A stretch of DNA of 64,000 bases from Hyphomicrobiales bacterium (GTDB taxonomy: Bacteria; Pseudomonadota; Alphaproteobacteria; Rhizobiales; Rhizobiaceae): positions 122,486 to 186,485 of the forward strand of contig UBMU01000014.1 in assembly GCA_900466605.1 (NCBI GenBank). Direction: 5' to 3'. Under the pieces are notes generated by a model. It was given only the letters and a program-made list of their open reading frames with translations. It searched no databases and was not told where the DNA came from. This document shows positions 9,145 through 17,231 of this stretch, in pieces (the stretch's first letter is position 1; every line of letters starts with the position of its first letter). The position numbers and the translations under genes are program-made.

Positions 9145-9924
9145 ATGCGTAAACCTGCGCAGTTTGCCGCAGCCGCACTGTTGTATGCGGTTTCAATTAT
9201 TCCCGTCTTCGCCGAATCACTAAAGCCCACCATTGTACTGGTGCACGGAGCGTTCGCAGATTCCACTAGCTGGAACCAAGTTGTATCGCGGCTAGAAAAA
9301 GATGGCTACCCAGTCGTTGCAGTCGCAAATCCGCTAAGGGGCGTGCAGTCAGACGGAGACTATGTCGCGAGGGTCTTGGGAGAGTTGAAAACCCGGGTAG
9401 TACTGGTCGGTCATTCTTACGGAGGATCGGTCATCAGCGTGGCCGCTGCCGACGCTAAAAATGTTCAGGCGTTGGTGTTTGTCGCGGCGTTCGCACCGGA
9501 GCCCGGGGAATCTGCAGCGGCGTTGTCGGCGAAATTCGCGGGAAGCACGCTTGCTCCGACGCTTGCGCAACCGATTGATCTCCAAAACGGGACCAAGGAC
9601 CTGTACATTGACCAGGACAAGTTCCCAGATCAATTCGCTGCTGACGTGCCTCTGGCAGTAGCAAAGCTTATGGCTGTCGCACAACGACCGATCACGGATG
9701 CAGCGTTGGCGGAGCAAGCCGAGAAAGCGGCGTGGAAAGTAATTCCGTCATGGTTCATATATGGCGATGCTGACAAGAATATCCCCCCACGCACCCTCCA
9801 GTGGATGGCGGATCGAGCAAACTCCAGGCACACGGTTGCGATAAAGGGTGCTTCACACTCGGTAATGATATCCCACCCTGGGCAAGTTGCGAAGCTTATT
9901 GAGGTGGCTGCTACCCCAATGTGA
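9145..9924 (+). CDS. Exported alpha/beta hydrolase (Ser nucleophile)
   Basis: A 259-aa alpha/beta hydrolase with a Sec signal peptide (hydrophobic residues 6-20, ending VFAES). HGAFADSTSW is the oxyanion motif, GHSYGG carries the nucleophile Ser near residue 91, GDADKNIP places the catalytic Asp, and GASHSVMISHP the catalytic His. This pattern matches the small RsbQ/methylesterase-like alpha/beta hydrolases often found in rhizobial and Burkholderia accessory regions. Substrate is unknown, presumably an ester in the periplasm. The start at 9145 follows AAGGAAG; the open frame extends upstream to 8953 without a usable signal. Confidence 0.87.
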   Translation: MRKPAQFAAAALLYAVSIIPVFAESLKPTIVLVHGAFADSTSWNQVVSRLEKDGYPVVAVANPLRGVQSDGDYVARVLGELKTRVVLVGHSYGGSVISVAAADAKNVQALVFVAAFAPEPGESAAALSAKFAGSTLAPTLAQPIDLQNGTKDLYIDQDKFPDQFAADVPLAVAKLMAVAQRPITDAALAEQAEKAAWKVIPSWFIYGDADKNIPPRTLQWMADRANSRHTVAIKGASHSVMISHPGQVAKLIEVAATPM

Positions 9925-10237
9925 CGGTCCAAGTGGCGACGGGGTGCCTGCCGCCACTTCCAGCAGATGCTGAGGTAAATGCAGCTTCGTGGAGCGATGC
10001 CGAGCTATCCATCGGTCCTGATTATGACGTCGCAAGCTGACCCGCAAACTCCGGCCATCGCCATCGCCGCCGTCGCAGACTTTTCTTCCCAGGGCGCTGG
10101 ATAGCTTAATCGCATAGGTTCGGAAGGCTCTCAGTTGAGCGTTTGAATGCTGCCACGTTTTGCCTAAACCTTCGTTTGGGAGGTGCTGGCTGGCGCGCGG
10201 TGTTAGCCTCTACGTCGATCAAACGTAGGAGATGCAA
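9925..10237. other. Intergenic gap
   Basis: No supported gene. The right end carries TAGGAG (10226-10231), the ribosome binding site of the next membrane protein. Confidence 0.35.
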
Positions 10238-10678
10238 ATGCAATCGACCAAATATGCCGTCCTGGCCATGGTGTGGTTCAATGTGTTGTTGGCCGGGTGG
10301 CTTTCGATCCACATGCTCTATGATCCGGAGGGCTGGTACTACCTCGTACCGGGTGTAACCGACACAGGCTTCTTCAATCAGCACTTCATCCGCGACATTG
10401 GTATCATCCAAGGCTTTGTAGCTCTGGCCTTTGCGCTCGGAACGTTCCTGCTGGACCGCCGCATCGAGCTATGGGCAGCTGCGACCCTTTGGCTAATCGC
10501 CCACGCGACATTTCACCTTTGGGAGGTTGCGGTCGGAATTTGCTCGGCATCAGTTATCGTCCGAGACTTTCCTGCCGTCAGTCTGCCAGCGCTGTTCGGG
10601 ATCGCCGCAACAGTTTGGGCATTCAGCCAGCGTAAAACCGTTGCACGATCTGCAACTCCTGCCTCAATCCGTATTTAG
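10238..10678 (+). CDS. Small four-helix membrane protein
   Basis: A 146-aa integral membrane protein with about four hydrophobic helices (roughly residues 5-24, 52-75, 80-100 and 108-130). The first loop is rich in aromatic residues, with a YDPEGWYYLVPG stretch. I do not recognise a named family; it resembles the small membrane proteins that accompany oxidoreductases in alphaproteobacterial redox islands. TAGGAG precedes two in-frame ATGs at 10232 and 10238; spacing favours 10238. Its 3' end converges on the NmrA-like gene with a hairpin between them. Confidence 0.75.
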   Translation: MQSTKYAVLAMVWFNVLLAGWLSIHMLYDPEGWYYLVPGVTDTGFFNQHFIRDIGIIQGFVALAFALGTFLLDRRIELWAAATLWLIAHATFHLWEVAVGICSASVIVRDFPAVSLPALFGIAATVWAFSQRKTVARSATPASIRI

Positions 10679-10686
10679 AGGAGTTT

Positions 10687-10714
10687 CAGCGAGAGGCGCA
10701 TGTCCCTCTCGCTG
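10687..10714. terminator. Hairpin between convergent genes
   Basis: CAGCGAGAG (10687-10695) pairs perfectly with CTCTCGCTG (10706-10714). The following T content is weak, but the position between two convergent genes fits a shared terminator. Confidence 0.5.
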
Positions 10715-10725
10715 TCTGCTCAAAT

Positions 10726-11478
10726 TTAGGCGTACGCCGTGCCGGCAAGCCAGTCGTGGAACGTCAACTGACCAGATAGGATCTTCCGATTGGGGATAAG
10801 GCCATTTGGCGCAAGCTCCACACCGAAGTATGTCGCAAATGGATCTATCTCAACCGGCCTGGGATCCGCGGACGCGGTAAGAAGTTCTCGTGCCAAGTCG
10901 ATCAGCTGGCTCTCCTCTGGGCCGGCGAGTTCGATGGTAGAGTTATGGGCTGAACCGACTGCGATTTTCGCCATCCAGTCTGCCGCGTCGTCTACAGCCA
11001 GCGGCTGAAGAATGAGCGAGGGCAGGCGGATGATGCCATCCACCGCGTAGGCGTTCACGACACTGTTGAAGAAATCGAAGAGCTGGGCCGATCGGACGAT
11101 TGTGTATGGCAAGCCGGAGGAAAGTATCAAGTTTTCCTGGACCATTTTGGCGCGGAAGTAGTCGTTCTCCACCAGGCGATCCACTCCCAGGACAGACAAG
11201 GCCATGTAGTGCTTGACTTTTAACGATCTGGCAGCGATGAGCAGGTTCTTTCCCGACTGCTTGAAGAAATCGAGTGCGTCGCCCTCACCGAATGGTCCGG
11301 AATTGGTGACGTCGATCAAGACATCTGCTCCTTCCAGTGCATGTCCAAGGCCCTCTCCAGTGAAGGAATTGACACCGGTCTCCCGCGAGGCTTCGACAAC
11401 TTCTTGCCCCGTGCGTTCGAGCGCGCGAACGATCCTCGATCCTATCAAGCCGCTTGCACCAACTACCACCACTTTCAT
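10726..11478 (-). CDS. NmrA-like NAD(P)-binding protein (atypical SDR)
   Basis: A 250-aa atypical short-chain dehydrogenase of the NmrA/TMR type. The N-terminal GASGLIGS loop binds NAD(P), DVTNSG lies near residue 57, and no YxxxK catalytic pair is present, which is usual for redox-sensing or quinone-reductase-like members. It begins after a strong AAGGAGGT. It is a clear paralogue of the gene at 13625: both share the GVN(S/T)(F/M)TGEGL, YFRAK(M/L) and (Y)TIV/LVxSxQxF(D/E)F segments. Likely role: NAD(P)H-dependent reductase or redox sensor. Confidence 0.85.
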   Translation of the reverse strand: MKVVVVGASGLIGSRIVRALERTGQEVVEASRETGVNSFTGEGLGHALEGADVLIDVTNSGPFGEGDALDFFKQSGKNLLIAARSLKVKHYMALSVLGVDRLVENDYFRAKMVQENLILSSGLPYTIVRSAQLFDFFNSVVNAYAVDGIIRLPSLILQPLAVDDAADWMAKIAVGSAHNSTIELAGPEESQLIDLARELLTASADPRPVEIDPFATYFGVELAPNGLIPNRKILSGQLTFHDWLAGTAYA

Positions 11479-12045
11479 ATCGACCTCCTTAAGGCTTTCA
11501 TATGTTTGATACTAGTCAGTCTCCGAGACCGTTCGACTAAACGAAGTTTTGGGTTGACGTCAGTTCCGTCGAGCTTCGTTGCTTAAGCCCGGTTGTCCCT
11601 ACCGAACGGAGCGGTGAGTTTTCCTTTCGCGACTCTGGCCGAAGGCAAACCATCGTTTGGGATGCACGGCCAACTCGGTGCAAGTATCTCTGCGCTCGTG
11701 AGCCGTGTTAACCGGACGCGATGGAGATGATGAACGCAGGGATTTTTCCGGTTTCGCCCTGCGGCCAACGAAGTGGTAGCCGAGCGTCCCACCCATCCGG
11801 CTCATGCTTCGCGCGAATCCTTAGATCAAGCTTGCACAGCTGAGGAGAACACTCGCACTGCCTACAAACATAAACCAAGGTTTGTGGTCTGCCACGCGAC
11901 AAACCGTGGTACGATAGGATCAATACTCGGCGTCGCTGCCAAGGGGCACGAAATTCTCGGTTTGGTTTGAGAGTGACGTGAATAGGGCGAATGTCTAAGC
12001 GTCGGTTCCGGTGTTTGGACTTGGTACATTGATCGAGGCTAAAAG
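11479..12045. other. Intergenic gap between divergent genes
   Basis: No supported gene. An imperfect inverted repeat with arms AACGAAG (about 11540-11546) and CTTCGTT (11574-11580) lies upstream of the NmrA-like gene and could be an operator. A regulator cannot be assigned. Confidence 0.3.
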
Positions 12046-12684
12046 ATGCATGACAGTCAAGTGAAGCCGGAAATCTCAGCGGATCCGATCGTCTACGTGG
12101 TGGACGACGACGAAGAATTGCGCGACTCTCTGCTCGATCTGTTCCTTGTTACCAAGAAGCGCGCTTCTGCGTTCTCCAGCGGCCATGAGTTCCTCCAATT
12201 TGCGGACACGAGCGCACCCGGTTGCGTTGTCGTGGATCTTAGGATGCCCGGCGTTACCGGTCTCGACCTTCAAAAGCAACTTACAATGATTGGAAGTCGG
12301 CTTCCCGTAATTTTCTTAACCGCCCACGCAGATATACCAACAAGCGTAAGGGCGATGAAGGCGGGAGCGACGGATTTCATCACGAAGCCCTTCGCAAATC
12401 AGGACCTGCTCCAAGCTGTGGAGAATGCCATAAAGCTGGACACGGAACGCCGGAAGGCGGACGCCGAGCTCGATCGGATCCGGGCACTTGTCAATTCGTT
12501 GACGCCTCGCGAACGCGAAGTCATGTTCGCCGTTGTAAGCGGTCTCATGAACAAGCAAGTGGCCTATCAACTCGGAATAAGTGAGATGACGGTCAAGCTT
12601 CACCGCATGAGCGTCATGCGGAAAATGCAGAGCCGGTCCTTGGCCGATTTGGTTCGAAAGGTCGAGCAACTCCAGAGAAATTGA
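12046..12684 (+). CDS. FixJ-family response regulator
   Basis: A 212-aa two-domain regulator. The receiver (residues 14-130) has the acidic DDDEE pocket, the phospho-acceptor Asp in VVVDLRMPG, Thr in FLTAHAD and Lys in TKPF. The C-terminal LuxR/NarL-type helix-turn-helix (LTPREREVM ... MNKQVAYQLGISEMTVKLHR) binds DNA. This is the standard output partner of FixL-like PAS kinases; the orphan kinases at 4371 and 24475 are candidate partners. It is monocistronic. The start has only a weak ribosome binding site. Confidence 0.9.
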   Translation: MHDSQVKPEISADPIVYVVDDDEELRDSLLDLFLVTKKRASAFSSGHEFLQFADTSAPGCVVVDLRMPGVTGLDLQKQLTMIGSRLPVIFLTAHADIPTSVRAMKAGATDFITKPFANQDLLQAVENAIKLDTERRKADAELDRIRALVNSLTPREREVMFAVVSGLMNKQVAYQLGISEMTVKLHRMSVMRKMQSRSLADLVRKVEQLQRN

Positions 12685-13077
12685 GCCGTGCTCAACCGCC
12701 CAAAGCCGTGTCAATTGCCTTGTTGTTCAGGCCGCAAAAAGGCGAACAACCATCACCCGAGGCAACAAGAGGCGGTTTGGCCGTTTGGTTGTCGCGCTGG
12801 GGAGAGGGACCTCAAGATCGTCGATCCGACCAGGATTGGGTGGTGTAGACTGCACCCCAGTGTGTTGCAGATCGAAGCAGTAATCTGAGCGTGCGCACCT
12901 TCCATAACCAATCTTTGGTTCGAGGCCGAAAGACGGCCGCGTAATAGTCGTCACCTCCAGTGGCCGATGGTGCCCATCCCCAACCTACGTTTATCTATCA
13001 CATGAGCCGTATTCGCCTAGGCTTGCCGTCGTCCTCGCAAGTGGGCGAGCAATCTGATCCCAATTAGGAATGACCCA
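12685..13077. other. Intergenic gap
   Basis: No gene supported. The right end carries an AGGA ribosome-binding sequence before the AhpD-like gene. Confidence 0.35.
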
Positions 13078-13557
13078 ATGACACAGCGCATTAACTTCGC
13101 GAAGGAATCCTCGGATATGATGAAGAAGTTCGGGGAGTTCGTGGCGGCTACGAAGGAGAACGCGGTCGAAGAATCCATTCGTGACCTGGTCAACGTGCGC
13201 ATCGCACAGCTCAATAATTGTACGTTTTGCCTCGACATGCATATCAAGCAGGCGAAGCTGCACGGGGAACGCGAGCTGCGCCTATATCATTTAGCGTCTT
13301 GGCGGGAATCGACTCTCTTCGCACCGCGCGAACGCGCTTCGCTTGCCTGGGCAGAAGTATTGACGAGGTTGCCCGAGGTCGGGGTTGCCGACGACGTCTA
13401 TGAGCGCGTCCGTACCCAACTGAACGAAAAGGAGATCTCAGATCTGACGTTTGTCGTGATGGCCGCAAACGCATGGACGCGGGTCAACGCGGGCTTCAGG
13501 ACGGTCCCAGGCTCCTCCGACGTCATGCTTGGCCTCGAAAAGGCAGGTTTGAACTAG
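13078..13557 (+). CDS. Carboxymuconolactone decarboxylase/AhpD-like protein
   Basis: A 159-aa protein of the CMD/AhpD fold. CTFCLDMH near residue 46 is the CxxCxxxH motif used as a redox-active dithiol in alkylhydroperoxidase-like members. Length and single-domain layout fit the family. Such proteins reduce peroxides through thiols or act as decarboxylases; the intact CxxC favours the redox role. It lies 67 bases upstream of an NmrA-like gene on the same strand and probably shares its transcript, so the two may form a small redox-stress operon. Confidence 0.88.
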   Translation: MTQRINFAKESSDMMKKFGEFVAATKENAVEESIRDLVNVRIAQLNNCTFCLDMHIKQAKLHGERELRLYHLASWRESTLFAPRERASLAWAEVLTRLPEVGVADDVYERVRTQLNEKEISDLTFVVMAANAWTRVNAGFRTVPGSSDVMLGLEKAGLN

Positions 13558-13624
13558 GCATCTGATCTGCGATAGCGCCGCTCTCGCAGCACTTCCCCAA
13601 GAATCTGGATCCAAGGAGCAATGT

Positions 13625-14386
13625 ATGAAAATCGTAGTTATCGGTGGAACTGGCCTTATCGGTTCGAAGCTCGTTAAGCGTCTTCAGGTCAAGGGCCATG
13701 AAGTCATTGCCGCTTCACCAGCATCGGGTGTCAACACCATGACCGGCGAGGGCCTCGCCGCGGTCTTGACCGGTGCGCAGGTCGTCGTAGATGTCGCCAA
13801 CTCCCCGTCGTTTGGAGACAAGGCGGTTATGGAGTTCTTTCAGACATCCGGACGGAACCTGCTTACGGCAGAAGCTGTCGCGGGAGTAAAGCACCACGTT
13901 GCGCTGTCTGTGGTCGGGACAGAGCGGTTGCAGGACAGCGGATACTTTCGCGCCAAGTTGGCGCAGGAGAAGCTTATCAAGGACGCGAGCATCCCTTACA
14001 CTCTAGTTCACTCTACTCAGTTTTTCGAATTCATGTTCGGGATCGCCCAGTCCGGTGCCCAGGGCGATAAGGTCCACCTCTCTCCTGCTTTGATGCAGCC
14101 AATTTACTCCGATGATGTGGCTGACGCACTGACCGATCTGGTGTTGGGTTCTCCCGCTAACGGCGTCGTGGAAATTGCTGGCCCCGAGCCTATCCGTATC
14201 GCGGATGCAGTTGCGAGCTACTTGCGTCAGATTGGCGATGGCCGTGAGATCGTTGTTGACGACAAGACGAGATACTTCGGCGCTCTGCTTGATGACAAGA
14301 CCTTGATGCCTGCGGATGGCGTGCAGCTCGGCAAGACGGCCTTCTCCGAATGGGTGAAGACCGCCACCCCACCTCCGGCCCGCTAA
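13625..14386 (+). CDS. NmrA-like NAD(P)-binding protein (atypical SDR)
   Basis: A 253-aa atypical SDR with an N-terminal GGTGLIGS nucleotide loop and no YxxxK catalytic pair. It is a paralogue of the protein at 10726 and follows AAGGAG at optimal spacing. The upstream neighbour is the AhpD-like protein and a strong terminator follows, so the pair is a self-contained unit. It is probably an NAD(P)H-dependent reductase or sensor in redox stress; the substrate cannot be deduced. Confidence 0.87.
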   Translation: MKIVVIGGTGLIGSKLVKRLQVKGHEVIAASPASGVNTMTGEGLAAVLTGAQVVVDVANSPSFGDKAVMEFFQTSGRNLLTAEAVAGVKHHVALSVVGTERLQDSGYFRAKLAQEKLIKDASIPYTLVHSTQFFEFMFGIAQSGAQGDKVHLSPALMQPIYSDDVADALTDLVLGSPANGVVEIAGPEPIRIADAVASYLRQIGDGREIVVDDKTRYFGALLDDKTLMPADGVQLGKTAFSEWVKTATPPPAR

Positions 14387-14429
14387 GCGGTCAATCGTCA
14401 ACTCAGGACGCAGCTCCAGTCCTGTCAAG

Positions 14430-14460
14430 AAGGGATCGCAGGTACTGCGATCCCTTATTT
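14430..14460 (+). terminator. Rho-independent terminator
   Basis: AAGGGATCGCAG (14430-14441) pairs perfectly with CTGCGATCCCTT (14445-14456) around a 3-base loop, followed by ATTT. It ends the AhpD/NmrA-like unit. Confidence 0.85.
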
Positions 14461-14716
14461 GCACTCTGGCATCAGTGTTTGCATGGATGTATGTATCAGC
14501 GACAAGCTGCTAGTTGCAGCCTAGATCCATCGCAACGTCCATGGCACCCCACCTTCCGCCGGCGACGATGTTGATGAAATTGAAGTTGATAACATTGAGA
14601 GAGCGTCGCATCGGAAGTTGCCGACACTACGGATGCTGGCCGTAAGCACAATCATCTCCGACATCCATTGCCCCGCGTCGGACATAGAAATCAAGCCAGG
14701 CAATACGTTGACTGAG

Positions 14717-14743
14717 CAAAAGGGTGCCGTGGAACCGGCACCC
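14717..14743 (-). terminator. Rho-independent terminator (minus strand)
   Basis: Read on the minus strand, GGGTGCCG and CGGCACCC form an 8-bp stem with a 6-base loop, followed by TTTT. It lies 13 bases after the stop of the hydrolase gene that ends at 14756. Confidence 0.8.
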
Positions 14744-14755
14744 CCCAGAATAGTG

Positions 14756-15727
14756 TTAGCCCTCGATAAAGCTCAGAATGTCGGAATTGATTAGTTCTGG
14801 GTTGGTGGTGGCCATTCCGTGAGGCAATCCCTTGTAAATCTTGAGGGTCGCGTTTTTCAGAAGCTTCGCGGACAGCACCGCGGAATCCGCGACTGGGACT
14901 ACCTGGTCGTCGTCACCGTGCAGAACAAGAGTTGGGACGCTGATCGATCTCAAATCATCAGTGAAGTCGGTCTCAGAAAATGCTTTGATTCCGAGGTAGT
15001 GCGCGTTTGCCGCCCCGGTCATGCCCTGCCGCCACCAATTCTGGATCACGGCCTCGGACGCCTTTGCACCTTCGCGATTGAAGCCGTAAAATGGCCCACT
15101 GGCGACGTCGATATAGAACTGCGACCGGTTCGCGGCAAGGGCAGCGCGGAAGCCGTCAAATACGTCGATCGGAAGGCCGCCGGGATTGGTTGGTGTCTTG
15201 ACCATGATGGGAGGGACCGCACCGATTAGTACGAGTTTGGAAACCCGCCCCTTGCCATACCTGGCGGTGTAGCGTGCAGCTTCACCGCCGCCGGTGGAGT
15301 GGCCTACATGAACAGCGTCACGAAGCTTGAGATGGTCGATGACGGCCGACACATCTGCAGCGTAGTGATCCATGTCATGTCCGTCGCTTACCTGGCTCGA
15401 CCGCCCATGCCCCCGACGATCATGCGCGATCACGCGATATCCCTTAGAGAGGAAGAAGAGCATCTGGTTATCCCAGTCGTCACCGCTCAACGGCCAGCCG
15501 TGGTGGAATACAATGGGCTTCGCATCCGTAGCGCCCCAATCCTTGTAAAAAATAACAGTCCCGTCTTTGGTTGTGACATAGCCATTCCCATTGCTGCGCA
15601 AGGAAGCCTTCTTCTTCTGGTCGGCTGCGTCCGCAGTCTTCGTACTCATGGCCACGGCGGTCGCAGCGAGAGTGAGTGTTCCGGCCATTAGATTTCGGCG
15701 TGTTGAAGAAATAGCGTGAGTGTTCAT
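14756..15727 (-). CDS. Exported chloroperoxidase-like alpha/beta hydrolase
   Basis: A 323-aa alpha/beta hydrolase. [12 protein letters not shown] is the oxyanion motif of cofactor-free haloperoxidase/arylesterase enzymes, GHSTGG holds the nucleophile Ser, HGDDDQVVP the Asp and GLPHGM the His. The N-terminus TRRNLMAG followed by a hydrophobic segment looks like a twin-arginine (Tat) signal, so the enzyme is probably exported folded. Family members hydrolyse esters or lactones and can make peracids. The start follows GGAG at about 7 bases. It is monocistronic with its own terminator. Confidence 0.88.
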   Translation of the reverse strand: MNTHAISSTRRNLMAGTLTLAATAVAMSTKTADAADQKKKASLRSNGNGYVTTKDGTVIFYKDWGATDAKPIVFHHGWPLSGDDWDNQMLFFLSKGYRVIAHDRRGHGRSSQVSDGHDMDHYAADVSAVIDHLKLRDAVHVGHSTGGGEAARYTARYGKGRVSKLVLIGAVPPIMVKTPTNPGGLPIDVFDGFRAALAANRSQFYIDVASGPFYGFNREGAKASEAVIQNWWRQGMTGAANAHYLGIKAFSETDFTDDLRSISVPTLVLHGDDDQVVPVADSAVLSAKLLKNATLKIYKGLPHGMATTNPELINSDILSFIEG

Positions 15728-16101
15728 TTCGCATCTCCAGATATTAGACGATGATGCTCGACGGCGTTCAAACTCGAAAAAACCGGTCTAGCGATTAACG
15801 CTAGCAACATGGATTTTGGTGCGAAACTATACTTACGTTATGGGATGCTCGCTTACCCAGGTGACCGACAACGCGCCGACATCTCCGTAGCTAACGAATT
15901 CTCCTGCCGTCATGGCGTTTGCCAGTGGAATGCCGAAACACACACAAGAGATTTCTTCGAACGGTTCCCATTGGTGGTCTAGGTGGGGCGCGCTGTCGTC
16001 GGTTGTTCGAGGATATGAAGCGCCATACAAACGTTCGTCCAGCTTCGGTGGACATCGCGTGACGGCATGATCTAGGTTCCGCACGAGATAATGGGTATTA
16101 T
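15728..16101. other. Intergenic gap
   Basis: Nothing supported. It carries the promoter of the hydrolase on its left and the 3' flank of the response regulator on its right. Confidence 0.35.
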
Positions 16102-16821
16102 TTAGCGCTTGAGACGCAGGCGCTCCTCCACCTTGACGTCGCAATCAAAAAGGTAGCCCGAGCCCCTTTGTGTTTTGATTAATTGGGGATTTGCAGGGTC
16201 CTTTTCGATCTTCCGCCTCAAGCGAAGGATCAAGGCATCGAGGCTGCGGTCGACAATCTCACCCGAGTGAATCCGGCTCGCCGCGAGTAGCTGTTCGCGC
16301 GTTAGTGCTTGTCGCGGTGTACTCAAAAAGGCTGTCAGTAAGTTGAATTCAGCCGTCGTCAGCTTCACGTCTTCCAACCCAGACCGCGTCACAGTCCGCT
16401 GTTGGACAGAAAGTTCATTGTCCCCGAACTTATACGATCGCCGCACACGCTCGATCCTCGGGCCCGTCCGTTCCCGCAAAGCGACAGCGACCCTCGCCGA
16501 TAGTTCTCTATAACCGAAGGGTCTGCAGATATAGTCGTTTGCTCCAGCCTCGAGCCCTCGCACTTTCTCGTCTTCTGCAACTAGATTCCCACTAAGAATC
16601 AGGATCGGCGCATCTGTGAGTGTCGCCACTTCCCTGACTAGTTCGATATCTTCGTTCGACTTCACCTCGATAAGGACCACATCTACTATTTCACGGGCGA
16701 GAATCCGCCGAAGATGTTGGCCGTCATCAATTCGCGTCGTTCTAACCGACTGTGAAGACAGAAAGTCGGCGATGTCCGCGCGTGCTGCGCGATCGCTTTC
16801 CAGTACAATGACATGCTTCAT
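16102..16821 (-). CDS. OmpR-family response regulator with degenerate receiver
   Basis: A 239-aa regulator. The C-terminal winged helix (residues 130-230; LTTAEFNLL ... LDALILRLRRKIE ... RGSGYLF) is a normal OmpR/PhoB DNA-binding domain. The receiver is atypical. The site normally occupied by the phospho-acceptor Asp reads VVLIEV, placing Glu at residue 52, and the conserved Lys is replaced by Arg in CRPF (residue 100). Glu often mimics phosphorylation, so the protein may be constitutively active or regulated by other means. Its ATG overlaps the stop of the upstream secreted-protein gene (ATGA), implying translational coupling. No histidine kinase is adjacent. Confidence 0.88.
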   Translation of the reverse strand: MKHVIVLESDRAARADIADFLSSQSVRTTRIDDGQHLRRILAREIVDVVLIEVKSNEDIELVREVATLTDAPILILSGNLVAEDEKVRGLEAGANDYICRPFGYRELSARVAVALRERTGPRIERVRRSYKFGDNELSVQQRTVTRSGLEDVKLTTAEFNLLTAFLSTPRQALTREQLLAASRIHSGEIVDRSLDALILRLRRKIEKDPANPQLIKTQRGSGYLFDCDVKVEERLRLKR

Positions 16822-17144
16822 GGCATTCTCTTGCGGCTCTGCATTGGCTGTCGCCGGTTAGGGCGGATGTCAGTGACTGGATTCTTCTTGCGGCTGCCGA
16901 CCACGCCGGCCGCTAGCAGCTTGGCCGATTTGGTCCGGCTAGAATTCGTACTGATGCCGTGGCGATTGCTCGGAAGGTCTGCGAAATTCTCGCTGAACGT
17001 CCTTGATGCTTTCCAGGTCACGTTCGGAAGTGCGGGGTCGAATACGACAGAGATCCTCCCCAAATTCGGATGCCCGCCGAAAGCAAGTGCAATCGGCGTT
17101 GACACAGCCAACGCCGCGACTATCAAAAGCGCTCGGGTTAACAT
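16818..17144 (-). CDS. Small secreted protein of unknown function
   Basis: A 108-aa protein with a clear Sec signal peptide (MLTRALLIVAALAV, cleavage likely after IALA). The mature part is basic and ends in an Arg/Lys-rich tail; no known domain is recognised. AAGGAG precedes the ATG at 17144 with good spacing, which argues for a real gene. It overlaps the downstream response-regulator gene by 4 bases. It may be a periplasmic component or modulator of whatever the regulator controls. Confidence 0.65.
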   Translation of the reverse strand: MLTRALLIVAALAVSTPIALAFGGHPNLGRISVVFDPALPNVTWKASRTFSENFADLPSNRHGISTNSSRTKSAKLLAAGVVGSRKKNPVTDIRPNRRQPMQSRKRMP

Positions 17145-17231
17145 GGTGTGCTCCTTTGCAAGAATCGCACGAACCATGCTCGAAGAGTGGTCGCCTAAAT
17201 AGGTCCAAGAAAGTCGAAAGGTCTTGTACCA

